NCBI GenBank assembly: GCA_046757645.1
Contig: JBHHYS010000021.1
Span: 1 to 31,664, forward strand
DNA length: 31,664 bases
Direction of reading: 5' to 3'
Source: JBHHYS01 sp046757645
Lineage (GTDB): Bacteria; Acidobacteriota; Terriglobia; Acidiferrales; 2-02-FULL-67-57
The stretch's first letter is position 1, and every line of letters begins with the position of its first letter. The position numbers were made by a program, and so were the translations under genes. The notes below the pieces were generated by a model. That model had not been told where the DNA came from, did not search any database, and saw only the letters and a program-made list of their open reading frames with translations. Below, piece after piece: positions 16,916-26,171 of this stretch.

Positions 16916-18715
16916 GTGGCGCAATTTTCTCAGGAAAAACGCATCCTGCTGGCCTTCGCGGCCTCCTTTTTGCTGCTGGCGCTCTGGGGCTCCTATATGC
17001 GGAGCCGGTACCCGCAGCCCCCGCCGCCCGCCGGCGAAGCCCCGGCCCCCCGCAGCCAACCGGCTCCCTCCCCAGCGCCGCCGCGCCCGACGGGGGCGGA
17101 AGCGGAAGCGTTGCCGGCAACGCCACCGCCCATCGAGATAAAGCAGGGAGCCGAAGAGCGCACCATCACGGTGGAGATGGAAGGAGCCGCGATTGTTTTT
17201 TCGACCCGCGGGGCGGTGGTGCAGAGCTGGCGGCTGAAGAAATACCAGGACGAGCGGGGCGAGCCGCTCGAGCTGGTGCAGGGGCGCCAGACGCGGCTCG
17301 GCTACCCGCTCTCTCTCGCGGCAGCAGACCCGCAGCAGGAGGAGACGCTCAACCGCGCCCTCTTTCAGGTCAACACGGGGGCGAGGGATCTGGTGGCGCC
17401 GGTGGAGCTGGTTTTCGAGTGGAGCGACGGCCGGCTGGCGGCCCGCAAGCGCTTTCGCTTTGACGAGGACTGTCTGTGCGAAATAGAAACCCAGCTGTGG
17501 GACCAGAGCCAGCCGGTGGAGCACCAACTGGCCTGGCGGGGCGGCTTCGGGGAAGCCGCCGGCGCGGCCACCTCGATGCGAGGCGGGGAAGCCCAAGTCT
17601 TCGTTCGTCCCCCCGGCGGCGTTGAGCGCCAGCAGGCCGGCGAGGCGGGCAAAGAGACGGGCTGGGTGGTCAAATCGCCCTCGCCATTTCCCTACACCGG
17701 CGAGGCCAGCTATGCGGGGATCGAAGACCGGTACTTCGCCGCTGTCTTTCTTCCTCGCCGCCCGCAATTGCGGGTCACGGCCTGGACGGAGGAGTGGACG
17801 CCGGTGGGTGAGGAGAAAGCCCAGCAGGTGGGGGCGGTGGCGGTGGGGGTGGCCGACGACAACACCTTGCGGCTCTTCGTGGGGCCGAAAGCCATCCACG
17901 TTCTCGAAGGCATTAAGGCGCCGGCCTTCGCGAGCGGGAAGCGCCCGGTGCTGGCCGAGGAGCTGGTGGACTTCGGCTGGTTCTGGTGGGTGGCCAAGCC
18001 GCTCTTCGTGGCGATGACGTGGATGTACGAGCACTGGATCGGCAATTACGGCTGGGTGATCATCCTGCTGACCATCGTCATCAACATGGCCTTGTTTCCC
18101 CTGAAGTGGAAGTCAATGCTGTCCGCCTGGAAGATGCAAAAGGTCGCGCCGCAAGTGAAAGCCATCCAGGCGCGCTACAAACAGTACAAGTTCAACGACC
18201 CCCGCAAGCAGCAAATGCAGCAGGAAATTATGGCCCTCTACAAACAGCACGGGGTGAATCCCGTGGGGGGTTGCCTGCCGATGGTGCTGCAAATCCCCTT
18301 CTTCTTTGGCTTCTATAAGGTGCTGCTCAGTGCCTTCGAGTTGCGCCACGCCCCCTGGGTGTTCTGGATCACCGACCTCTCCCAGAAAGACCCGTATTAC
18401 GTGCTGCCCATCGTTATGACCCTGACCATGTTCGTCTCCACCCGCATGACCCCGATGACCACCACCGACCCGGGCCAGCAACGCCTGATGCGGCTTTTCC
18501 CGCTGCTGTTCGGGTTCTTCTTCCTCACCTTCCCTGCCGGGCTGGTGCTCTACTGGTTGATGTCGAGCGTAGTGGGCATCGGGCAGCAGTGGTGGATCAA
18601 CAAGCGGCAGCGCGAACACGAAATGGCGGAGAAGGAGGCGGCCAAAGAGCTCAAGAGAAAGAAGCGGCACCGACATCGCCAGCCGGCCAGCGGCCCGGAG
18701 GAGGCGAGCAAGTGA
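16916..18715 (+). CDS. yidC: Membrane protein insertase YidC
   Basis: 599 residues, the Gram-negative type with a large periplasmic domain. TM1 at about 10-27, a Pro/Ala-rich linker (33-72), the beta-supersandwich P1 domain (75-345), then five conserved TM segments (about 353-373, 377-397, 450-472, 490-512, 525-558) and a basic, Lys/Arg-rich tail that may contact ribosomes. Signature stretches: GVNPVGGCLPMVLQIPFFFGFYKVL, RHAPWVFWITDLSQKDPYYVLPI and FPAGLVLYWLMSS. The Gram-negative form implies a diderm host. GTG start. The residue aligned with the E. coli groove Arg366 is Asn390 (ungapped by T-x-x-x-R/N and the following PL). The next gene overlaps its stop. Confidence 0.96.
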   Translation: MAQFSQEKRILLAFAASFLLLALWGSYMRSRYPQPPPPAGEAPAPRSQPAPSPAPPRPTGAEAEALPATPPPIEIKQGAEERTITVEMEGAAIVFSTRGAVVQSWRLKKYQDERGEPLELVQGRQTRLGYPLSLAAADPQQEETLNRALFQVNTGARDLVAPVELVFEWSDGRLAARKRFRFDEDCLCEIETQLWDQSQPVEHQLAWRGGFGEAAGAATSMRGGEAQVFVRPPGGVERQQAGEAGKETGWVVKSPSPFPYTGEASYAGIEDRYFAAVFLPRRPQLRVTAWTEEWTPVGEEKAQQVGAVAVGVADDNTLRLFVGPKAIHVLEGIKAPAFASGKRPVLAEELVDFGWFWWVAKPLFVAMTWMYEHWIGNYGWVIILLTIVINMALFPLKWKSMLSAWKMQKVAPQVKAIQARYKQYKFNDPRKQQMQQEIMALYKQHGVNPVGGCLPMVLQIPFFFGFYKVLLSAFELRHAPWVFWITDLSQKDPYYVLPIVMTLTMFVSTRMTPMTTTDPGQQRLMRLFPLLFGFFFLTFPAGLVLYWLMSSVVGIGQQWWINKRQREHEMAEKEAAKELKRKKRHRHRQPASGPEEASK

Positions 18716-19224
18716 GCGGGAACCGCTGGATTCGCGACGGGCAACTCGACCACGAAGCCCTCATCCCCGCCTTGCGCTCCTTTATCGGCTCGCTGGTGCA
18801 CGCGGCCGGGTTCGAGCTGCGTGCCGAGGTCGAGCCCCTGCCGGCCGGGGCGGAAGAGGTAGAGAACGTGGAGATGGTGGTCAACTTCCAGGGGAGGGAC
18901 GCGGAGCAGCTGCTGGCGCGCCACGGGGAGCTGTTGCGCGCCCTGGAGCACATCACCCTGCGCTGGCTGCGCCTGGAGCCGCGCTACCACGACCACATCC
19001 GCTTCGACTGCCAGGACTACCGCGCCGGGCGCATCGCCGAGCTGAAATTGGCCGCGGAGACTGCCGCGGCCCGGGTCAAGCAGAGCCGGATTCCCTTCCG
19101 CTTCAATCCCATGGACGCCCGCGAGCGCCGCATCCTGCATCTGGCCCTGCGGGATGACCCCGGGGTGCGCACCGCCAGCGAAGGCGAGGGCGAGCTGCGC
19201 TCGGTGGTCATCTACCCCGCCTGA
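18712..19224 (+). CDS. Jag/KhpB-type KH and R3H domain RNA-binding protein
   Basis: 170 residues. A KH domain at about 25-88 (VEMVVNFQGRDAEQLLARHGELLRALEHI, a divergent GxxG as ARHG) and an R3H domain at about 100-168 (RxxxH at R139-H143 in ARERRILH; VRTASEGEGELRSVVIYP). These are the two C-terminal domains of Jag/KhpB, which bind RNA and work beside YidC. The N-terminal Jag-N domain is absent, so this is the short form. The GTG start overlaps the yidC TGA as GTGA, indicating translational coupling. mnmE, the common next gene, is absent here. Confidence 0.92.
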   Translation: MSGNRWIRDGQLDHEALIPALRSFIGSLVHAAGFELRAEVEPLPAGAEEVENVEMVVNFQGRDAEQLLARHGELLRALEHITLRWLRLEPRYHDHIRFDCQDYRAGRIAELKLAAETAAARVKQSRIPFRFNPMDARERRILHLALRDDPGVRTASEGEGELRSVVIYPA

Positions 19225-19252
19225 GCGGGGGCGCCCGGGGCGGCCAGGGCAG

Positions 19253-19396
19253 GTAGCGGCGAGGAATGCGTTTTTGCCTTGGGCAAGTGGCTCGACTGCA
19301 TTTGAGCGCATTGCTCGTCGGCTTTTTCCGTACAAACCGACGACGAATCCTGATCGTACACGCCTGACTGCAAGCTGGATGATACGGGATTCGTCG
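19253..19396. repeat. Dispersed repeat and inverted repeat upstream of the DUF72 gene
   Basis: The jag/DUF72 gap (about 210 bases) holds no gene. It carries GTAGCGGCGAGGAATGCG (19253-19270), matching the outer arm at 1363-1376 inverted. It also has an inverted repeat CGACGAATCC (19341-19350) with GGATTCGTCG (19387-19396) around a 36-base loop. Confidence 0.5.
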
Positions 19397-19435
19397 CCGC
19401 TACTAGGCACTGGGGTGCGAGAGCGGGGGAAGGCC

Positions 19436-20200
19436 ATGAAAGCCGCGGCGCGGATTCGGGTGGGAACGTCCGGGTGGCACTACCCCCACTGGCGAGGACC
19501 GTTTTACCCCGAGCGGTTCCCTGCCGATGAAATGCTCGACTTCTACTGCAAGCGGCTGCACACAGTCGAGATCAACAACTCCTTCTACCACCTGCCCGCT
19601 AAGGAAACCTTTCGGCGGTGGCGCGCGCAGACGCCGGAGGGGTTTCTTTTTGCGGTCAAGGCCAGCCGCTACATCACCCATATGAAGAAGCTGAAAGACT
19701 CCAAGCCGGCGCTGAGGAGATTTCTCTCCCACGCCCAGGCGCTGGCCCCGAAGCTCGGTCCCATCCTGTTCCAATTGCCGCCCCGCTGGGGGCGCGATGC
19801 CGGGCGCCTCAAGGAGTTTCTCCAGTCGCTGCCCAAGAAGCATGGTTCGGCTTCGCTCACCCCAAGCCGCTACGCCTTCGAGTTCCGCGACCCCGCCTGG
19901 TTTCACCCCGAGGTTTACGCCTTGCTGGAAAAGCACAACGCCGCCTTCTGCGTCTTTGACCTGGGCGGGCAGGCCTCGCCCCGCCTGGCCACCGCCGATT
20001 TTGCCTACCTGCGCTTGCACGGGCCCTCGGCACAGAAGTATCAGGGGCGCTACACGCGGAGGCAGTTGCGGAGTTGGCTCGATACGATTCGGCAGTGGCA
20101 ACGGGCAGGCGCCCGAGACGTCTACGTCTATTTCGACAACGACCAAGCGGGCTACGCTGCCCGGAACGCCCTGGAGCTGGCGGAGATGGCCCGGCGGTGA
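19436..20200 (+). CDS. DUF72 family protein
   Basis: 254 residues, usual DUF72 length, TIM-barrel-like fold. Characteristic motifs: IRVGTSGWHYPHWRGPFYPE, VEINNSFYHLPAKETFRRW, TPEGFLFAVKASRYITHMKKL, LGPILFQLPP, YAFEFRDPAWFHPEV, FAYLRLHGP and VYVYFDNDQAGYAARNAL. The conserved residues suggest an enzyme, but no reaction is established to my knowledge. The ATG at 19436 has GGGGAAGG upstream; the frame open to 19154 overlaps jag and is not coding there. It is convergent with the methyltransferase operon. Confidence 0.93.
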   Translation: MKAAARIRVGTSGWHYPHWRGPFYPERFPADEMLDFYCKRLHTVEINNSFYHLPAKETFRRWRAQTPEGFLFAVKASRYITHMKKLKDSKPALRRFLSHAQALAPKLGPILFQLPPRWGRDAGRLKEFLQSLPKKHGSASLTPSRYAFEFRDPAWFHPEVYALLEKHNAAFCVFDLGGQASPRLATADFAYLRLHGPSAQKYQGRYTRRQLRSWLDTIRQWQRAGARDVYVYFDNDQAGYAARNALELAEMARR

Positions 20201-20227
20201 GCGGGGCGCACCGTGCGGCACGCTACG

Positions 20228-20890
20228 CTAGCGGCGCGGTCTGCGGCCGCGGTAGAGGCACAGGGTGCCGAACGGGGTGGTGTAGCGCGCGGCTTCCGCG
20301 ACTCCTTCAAAGCCAGCCTGATTAATCAGCTCCGGCAACAAGCCCCGGACGCTCTCCGCCGTGGTTTCAAAGCCATCGAGTATCTGCACCAGCAGGAAGG
20401 CTACACGCAGCAACGCGTTCTGCGGCCGTCCCCAATCGGCCACGTGCAGCTCTCCCCCGGGCCGAAGCACGCGAAACGCCTCTCGCAATGCTTGCATCTT
20501 CTTTTCGAGGGTCAGATGATGAAAAAGCAGGCTGGAAAGGACGCGGTCGAAGCAGTGGTCGACATAGACCAATTCGTCGGCCATTCCCTGATCGAGAGTG
20601 ATGTCCAGGCCGGCTCGGGCAGCCTTCACCCCGGCGAGTGCCAGGGCTCGCGGGTCGGCGTCCAGCCCCACCACGGTTGCCTCCGGTTGCGGGCTCTTGA
20701 TGAGCAGGGTAAGGGTGGCCGTCCCGCAGCCGAGGTCGAGCACCCGCTGGCCGGGCTCGATGCGGGCCTGCTCGACTAGCCGGCGTTTGAAGGCAGCCTC
20801 GCGCAGGATCCAGCGCAGCAGCGGGTCGTACGCAGAAGTCAGCCAAGGGTACTTGAGCGCCGGAATGTAGTCGCCGCGAGGCCGGCCCAT
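20228..20890 (-). CDS. Class I SAM-dependent methyltransferase (UbiE-like)
   Basis: 220 residues. Motif I VLDLGCGTATL (50-60), motif II GLDADPRAL, the FDRVLSSLLFHHL strand of the catalytic cleft and LRPGGELHVADWG place it in the Methyltransf_11/UbiE-like group. The N-terminus (GDYIPALKYPWLTSAYDPLLR) and a C-terminal amphipathic part (VAFLLVQILDGFETTAESVRGLLPELINQAGF) suggest lipid or quinone-like substrates, but the substrate is not readable. The ATG at 20890 lies 2 bases after the stop of the YdjM-type gene, so the two are coupled. The upstream extension of the frame (to 21064) is antisense noise. Confidence 0.85.
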   Translation of the reverse strand: MGRPRGDYIPALKYPWLTSAYDPLLRWILREAAFKRRLVEQARIEPGQRVLDLGCGTATLTLLIKSPQPEATVVGLDADPRALALAGVKAARAGLDITLDQGMADELVYVDHCFDRVLSSLLFHHLTLEKKMQALREAFRVLRPGGELHVADWGRPQNALLRVAFLLVQILDGFETTAESVRGLLPELINQAGFEGVAEAARYTTPFGTLCLYRGRRPRR

Positions 20891-20892
20891 GG

Positions 20893-21290
20893 TCAGCGCT
20901 CGACGAAGCCGCTGGAAAGCAGTTCGCCCCGGGCGTTGAAGACCACCCGGAAGACAAACGCAGGGTTGCGAATCCGCGGCGCGCTGAAGCGCCGGTCGGT
21001 GTATTCGACGATGTGCTGGTCGGACTCGCGGCGGTAGCGCACCACGGGAAAGCGGGCGAACCACAGGTAGGTTTCAACTTTGGGCAAGGCCGCCGCCCGG
21101 GCTACGTAGTCGTTCGCGGCACTGGGGAAGAACTCGAAGGCGGGCGGCTTCGGCTCGAGCAGGTTGAACCAACTCTGATACACCCCGGCGGGTGTCAGTA
21201 CCAGGCCCGACCAGCGAAAGGGCGAGAAGGGTTGGGGCAGCGCCCCCAGGGCTTCAACCCGCAGGCCGCGGACGGCCCCGCGGTGCACAC
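20893..21290 (-). pseudogene. C-terminal part of the YdjM-type membrane protein, out of frame
   Basis: The segment beginning near VRGLRVEALGALPQPFSPFRWSGLV and ending RGELLSSGFVER is the soluble C-terminal domain that follows the membrane part in YdjM-family proteins. It lies one frame away from the 5' part, and the frames meet in a G/C-rich run at about 21275-21295 (C5 on the plus strand at 21290-21294). One missing base would explain it. It has no start codon or Shine-Dalgarno of its own. With the base restored, the two pieces form one protein of about 363 residues. Confidence 0.7.
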
Positions 21291-21983
21291 CCCCAGGCAA
21301 ACCCCCAGCACCGCCAGGCCGATGCGGCAGACGCTGGCCGGGGGCTGGCGAAAGCCCCAGCCGCGCGCGGCAGGAGTGAGCAGGACCGCCGCCACCCCGC
21401 TGCTCAGCAGCAACCAGAGCCCCCAATTGAAGGGGGTGCCGAGGAAGCGTGACGCCAGGCTGATCACCAGCGCGGCAAAGGCGGAGAGGGCCGCCCCGAG
21501 AAGCCCGCCGCGGCGAAAAGCGGCTTCCCGCTGGCGGTAAGTCCAGGCCAGCAGGTGCGGGAAAAGCAGGATGGCGGTGAAGGTGAAGTCGATGATGAAG
21601 AGCAGGTCCCAAACCACCCGCTGGCGGCTGAAGGGGTGAAAGACCATCGTCCCCCAGGAGGTGGCCAGGTCGGTGCCGAGATGCCAGAGCAGCCCCAGGG
21701 TCGCCAGGACGAGCAGCCGCCGGTAGTTCTTGTCTTTGCTGAACCACCGGAGGAGGAGCGCCAGCAGCGGCGCCATCACGGCTACGCCCAGCAGGGAGTG
21801 GGTGAAGCCGCGATGCACGGTCAGGGTGGCGAGCGGGTCGCGAACGAAAAAGTCGAAAAAGACGTCCACGTCGGGCAGTAGCGCGGCCGCGGTCACGGCC
21901 AGGGCGGCGGCCGGGCCGGCGCGAGGTTGGGCGAGGGCGCGGCCGATGAGCGCCCCGCCGATGCCGGTGCTGATGGTGTCCAT
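21195..21983 (-). CDS. YdjM-family membrane-bound metal-dependent hydrolase (5' part of frameshifted gene)
   Basis: Start ATG at 21983 (MDTISTGIGGALIGRALA). Seen: LLPDVDVFFDFFV, the family motif VHRGFTHSLLG (putative metal ligands D, H, H), and WHLGTDLATSWGTMVFHPFS. About five hydrophobic segments follow. The family is usually described as inner-membrane metal-dependent hydrolases (YdjM/LexA-regulated type in E. coli); the substrate is unknown. The last 35 or so residues of this frame (CTAGPSAACGLKPWGRC...) are out-of-frame noise, and the true continuation is on the 20893-21290 segment. It is an operon with the downstream methyltransferase. Confidence 0.8.
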   Translation of the reverse strand: MDTISTGIGGALIGRALAQPRAGPAAALAVTAAALLPDVDVFFDFFVRDPLATLTVHRGFTHSLLGVAVMAPLLALLLRWFSKDKNYRRLLVLATLGLLWHLGTDLATSWGTMVFHPFSRQRVVWDLLFIIDFTFTAILLFPHLLAWTYRQREAAFRRGGLLGAALSAFAALVISLASRFLGTPFNWGLWLLLSSGVAAVLLTPAARGWGFRQPPASVCRIGLAVLGVCLGVCTAGPSAACGLKPWGRCPNPSRPFAGRAWY

Positions 21984-22254
21984 CGCGTTCGGGAGCGGCC
22001 ATTCTGCGCGGGGGCTTCTTCGAGGTCAAGCAGAACGGAGAAAGGAGGCACGAAAATCGAAATTCGAAAAACGGAAATCGGAGCACCCGCAGTAGCGGCG
22101 AGCAATGGAGTGGAGTGCGGCCAGACACCCAGTCGCGGGTGCAGAGCACCGCTTCCGGACCAGAGGGGATAAAAGAGCCGGCGACGAAGGCTCAGCCTTC
22201 ATCACCGCTACCAAGCTCAGGGTTTACACCGCGGCCGTGAGTAGTGTGCTGGGC
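21984..22254. repeat. Repeat-bearing gap upstream of the YdjM-type gene
   Basis: 271 bases without a gene. It includes an A-rich tract with repeated CGAAAATCGAAATTCGAAAAACGGAAATC-like units (about 22050-22080), GTAGCGGCGAGCAATG (22092-22107) and GCGGGTGCAGAGCACCGCTTCCGGA (22135-22159), a partner of 4694-4716. The promoter for the YdjM-methyltransferase operon should lie at its left end. Confidence 0.5.
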
Positions 22255-23187
22255 CTAACGACCAAGGATGCAATTAACTACATACTCGTAGAGCCTGTAC
22301 TCGCTGTATGTCCCATGCTCGTCGAAGGTGACGAAAGAAATGGCTCTTCCTTCTATGGTGCTCGTATCTTGCAGCAACACCGGGAAGGGGAATTGTTCAA
22401 AGGAGAAGACATTCATCAGGAAGAATACAGCATCGACGCTGTGCTCGTAGGTAGGGATCCCACAGCCGTCACAGGGGGGCTCTGGGCCCATGCTCCAAGA
22501 CTTTCCCCACACGATTTTTCCGTCCTTGCCGTGCAGGAACAGCGAGTATCGGAACATATCTTTCGTGGTCGAATTGTAGAAGCCGTGAAACGAGTAGAAG
22601 TAGTCGGACCCACTGGGGGCGAGAGCGAAGTGCTTGTGAAGGGCCTCGGGCTTTTCTTTCCGAACCGCGGAAAGAATTTCTCCGACCTTTTCGTGGAATA
22701 AGTTCGTTCTTTTGAACCCACCCTCGGTGTCTGCTGACAACGGCGTGGTAGTATAGAAGACACGGGTTGGATACTCCACGGATTCGGTAGGCGCTTTGTA
22801 CTTGTAGTAGGGCGAATACTCCGTCTGGTCCAGTTCAGAGCAGGCCACATGGTGCTCCAGCCGCAGTTTAAGGAGTTCTTCTTTGTTGATAAGACCGAGC
22901 AGTTCGGCCCGCTGCACGCTCGGGGAAGTTGAGTAAAGGTAGATGGCAGGATGTTCTTCCTCTGCGATAACAGTGTTGGGTGGCACAATCCACGCCATTT
23001 TTGGGACTTCGGAAATGTGCGATTGGAAAACATCTTTGATGTAGGCGCCTCGTGAGAGTACTTCGAGAATAGCTTCTTGAGCTTGCTGGGCGGAGACAGA
23101 CAAGGGAACGGCAAGAACCAGAAAGGCGACCGGCAGCCACAGTTTCTTGTTCTCGATGAGTGCTCCCCCAGTACTCCGTATGGCCAC
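22255..23187 (-). CDS. Secreted protein of unknown function
   Basis: 310 residues from a GTG start. Residues about 13-34 form a signal peptide (KKLWLPVAFLVLAVPLSVSA). The mature part has no family I recognise. Features: six scattered Cys or fewer, Cys pair CDGCG near the C-terminus (PPCDGCGIPTYEHS), many Tyr/Phe, and alternating beta-like segments such as YSLFLHGKDGKIVWGKSWS and ISFVTFDEHGTYSEYRLYEYVV. The codon use is clearly more A+T-rich than its neighbours, pointing to recent transfer or lower expression. The gene is isolated between the YdjM and selD regions. Confidence 0.6.
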   Translation of the reverse strand: MAIRSTGGALIENKKLWLPVAFLVLAVPLSVSAQQAQEAILEVLSRGAYIKDVFQSHISEVPKMAWIVPPNTVIAEEEHPAIYLYSTSPSVQRAELLGLINKEELLKLRLEHHVACSELDQTEYSPYYKYKAPTESVEYPTRVFYTTTPLSADTEGGFKRTNLFHEKVGEILSAVRKEKPEALHKHFALAPSGSDYFYSFHGFYNSTTKDMFRYSLFLHGKDGKIVWGKSWSMGPEPPCDGCGIPTYEHSVDAVFFLMNVFSFEQFPFPVLLQDTSTIEGRAISFVTFDEHGTYSEYRLYEYVVNCILGR

Positions 23188-23274
23188 AAGAGATTCTACG
23201 ACATAGATCCACGACCTGGGAAAGTTTAGGAGCCCCGGCCCGGTTCTTATGGATCCTCTACGGCCTGTCGGGAA

Positions 23275-24348
<1,074 letters not shown>

Positions 24349-24547
24349 GTCGTCACCTCCGGTGAATGGGTGCATTATACCGTGCCTCAAGGCCAATGCT
24401 TTGCTCTTGGGGGTTTTATCGAAGGGGGCGGCCTTTCCCCCCCAAGCCGGCGACGACGCCATTGGCTTCATCGCCGCTACCGGCTTTGGCTCGGAGGCAA
24501 CGGGAGGCGGGGTCTAGGAGCAAAAAAAAGAAGCGAGGATTTGGGGG

Positions 24548-25039
24548 TTAGGGAACCACGTGTTCGCTGCAGCTTTCGAGCAGGCGCGCGAGCTTGGCGC
24601 GGCTCTTGGGGGAGATGGAGGCGAACTCCACGCCGAAGCCGATCCCTTCCCGCACGGTGCGCACCAGGGCGGTGCCCTGCACCTCCGGCCGCTTGGGGGG
24701 GATTTTCAGTTGCACTTCGGTGCCCTTGGGGAGCAGGGCCAGGGTTTCCACAAACACCCCGCTCTGGCTGATGTTGCTGGTGCGGGCCAGGATGCGAATC
24801 CGTTTGCCCCGGGACTCGATGAGAGCCTCTTCGCTGAAGAGGTAGCGGGGGTGGCGGCGGCGGCCGTCGTAGGCCTGGAGGATTTCGGTCAAGGCGTTGA
24901 CCAATTTCTTGGGGATACGCAGGCCGCGCGCCGGCTCGTAGACGAAGCGGATCTCCAGGTTGGCGTCGCCCTTGTCCACCACCTCAAAGAAGGGTTCCTC
25001 GCCCACCTTGATGGTTCCGACAATCTTCTCCCCGGCCAC
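24548..25039 (-). CDS. PilZ domain protein (c-di-GMP binding)
   Basis: 163 residues. A PilZ domain occupies about 57-150, with the two c-di-GMP signatures: RxxxR (R61-R65 in RRRHPR) and NxSxxG (N89-G94 in NISQSG). It is followed by TEVQLKIPPKRPEVQGTALVRTVREGIGFGVEF, as in PilZ proteins near type IV pili and motility genes. The N-terminal 55 residues are a small alpha/beta region unique to this protein. Intact motifs mean binding is likely; the output partner is unknown. GTG start with GGGAGG 9 bases upstream. Divergent or unlinked to selD, with about 200 bases between. Confidence 0.87.
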   Translation of the reverse strand: MAGEKIVGTIKVGEEPFFEVVDKGDANLEIRFVYEPARGLRIPKKLVNALTEILQAYDGRRRHPRYLFSEEALIESRGKRIRILARTSNISQSGVFVETLALLPKGTEVQLKIPPKRPEVQGTALVRTVREGIGFGVEFASISPKSRAKLARLLESCSEHVVP

Positions 25040-25362
25040 GGCTTCTGCCTCCCCCGCCCCCCAGAGTTCCTTGACAGGCTAATACCCTCGCGGGGAAGGA
25101 GGCAAGGGGAAAGTGCGCCGGGCGGGGGGCGATTTCTTGCGGCATGCGGTGCGAGTCTCTCCCAGCGCGTCCACCGCGGTGAAAAGCTCTGGGGGCTCTT
25201 CTCGGCCCACAGCAGCAAGTAGGGAGGCACGCCCCGGGAGGTTCTTTACCGCTTGCGGCTGGCTTCCCACCGATCCAGGCGGGTCAACCCGCCTTCTCAA
25301 CCATGCTCCGCCGCCTCGCGGCCCTGGATCCGTCCCAGCACGTGGGACATCGCCCGTACCTC
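25040..25362. other. Gene-free gap with inverted repeats
   Basis: 323 bases. I see no convincing gene and no tRNA-like fold. There is a hairpin GGCGGG-TCAA-CCCGCC (about 25279-25292) inside an 8-bp inverted repeat GATCCAGG (25272-25279) and CCTGGATC (25323-25330). It may be the remnant of a small mobile palindromic unit or a terminator for the 25363 gene. Confidence 0.4.
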
Positions 25363-25788
25363 TCAACCCGGGGTGGCGGCGATGGCGGCGACGATGAATG
25401 AGAGGCCGAGGTGACCAAACACATAGACGATCGTCAAGAGAACCAGCCAGCCGAGCGGCGGGCCCCACAGGCTGCCGTAGTAAGCGAAGTCGAAGGCGGC
25501 GGCGGCCAGCGCCAGCAGGAGAAGGACAAGTTGGGAGCGGTGGCCCCAGTTGAGGGTAAAACCGCGGTCGAGCGTGTGGGGGAGAAGGTAGACCGCGAAC
25601 AGAATTGCCAGGAACAAATTTCCGATCGGCGTCTCCCACCCCTCCCGCAGCCGGGTAATCGCCTCATAGTGCTTCACCATGGGCGGGAAAACCAGGTAGA
25701 GGATGAGGACGCCGAGGAGAAAGCGAATCGTTCTTCCGAGCGGCCCGGTCGGGGGGAAGGTCCCGGGCTTCTCGAATTTGGTTTTCAT
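25363..25788 (-). CDS. Small four-TM membrane protein, unknown function
   Basis: 141 residues, mostly hydrophobic. TM segments at about 20-36 (TIRFLLGVLILYLVFPPM), 55-70 (IGNLFLAILFAVYLLPHT), 84-101 (SQLVLLLLALAAAAFDFAYY) and 110-138 (LGWLVLLTIVYVFGHLGLSFIVAAIAA). A short cytosolic N-terminus contains FPPTGPLGRT. There is no motif I can assign. The ATG lies about 100 bases from a divergent Cys-rich gene, so a shared promoter region is likely. Confidence 0.65.
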   Translation of the reverse strand: MKTKFEKPGTFPPTGPLGRTIRFLLGVLILYLVFPPMVKHYEAITRLREGWETPIGNLFLAILFAVYLLPHTLDRGFTLNWGHRSQLVLLLLALAAAAFDFAYYGSLWGPPLGWLVLLTIVYVFGHLGLSFIVAAIAATPG

Positions 25789-25892
25789 CCGACCCTCCCT
25801 GCCGCCCGCCTGGCCTCGGCCGGATTTTCTTGGCGGCGGCCCGGCTCGAGGAACGAGGCGGCTGCGGAGTGGGATCGAGCGCCTATGCTATG

Positions 25893-26114
25893 ATGGGCGA
25901 GGTGATGAGCGCTTGCACCCATCCTGCCGACCAGCAGGCTCGCAGCGTTTACTACCTGCTGTGCGGCGCCTGCAAGGCCGTCCGCCTGGTGAGTTACTGC
26001 AACTACGCCCAGGAGTGCCACCCCGAGTGCACTCTAGCCCCGGTCTGCGTCCAGGAAGCCCGCGCGCGGTATCACGCCGCCGTGCCCCTTGAGGTTGACC
26101 CCGGCTTGCAATAA
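25893..26114 (+). CDS. Cys-rich mini-protein
   Basis: 73 residues from ATG 25893 (an internal ATG at 25905 is an alternative; the Shine-Dalgarno fits neither perfectly). Eight Cys residues are spread as SACTHP, LLCGACK, SYCNYAQECHPECTL and PVC, a spacing suited to zinc or an Fe-S centre. No transmembrane or signal segment. I do not recognise the family. It is convergent with the bactofilin gene (57 bases between stops). Confidence 0.5.
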   Translation: MGEVMSACTHPADQQARSVYYLLCGACKAVRLVSYCNYAQECHPECTLAPVCVQEARARYHAAVPLEVDPGLQ

Positions 26115-26171
26115 GGCCAGGGGCTCGTCCCACGGCGAGACCCCGCCGAAGAACGGTTTCGCTGCTGCTTT

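Noticed and set aside
16247..18034. A 595-residue minus-strand frame opposite rnpA, yidD and yidC
   Set aside because: Overlaps three conserved operon genes on the other strand and has low-complexity Arg/His/Leu-rich sequence.
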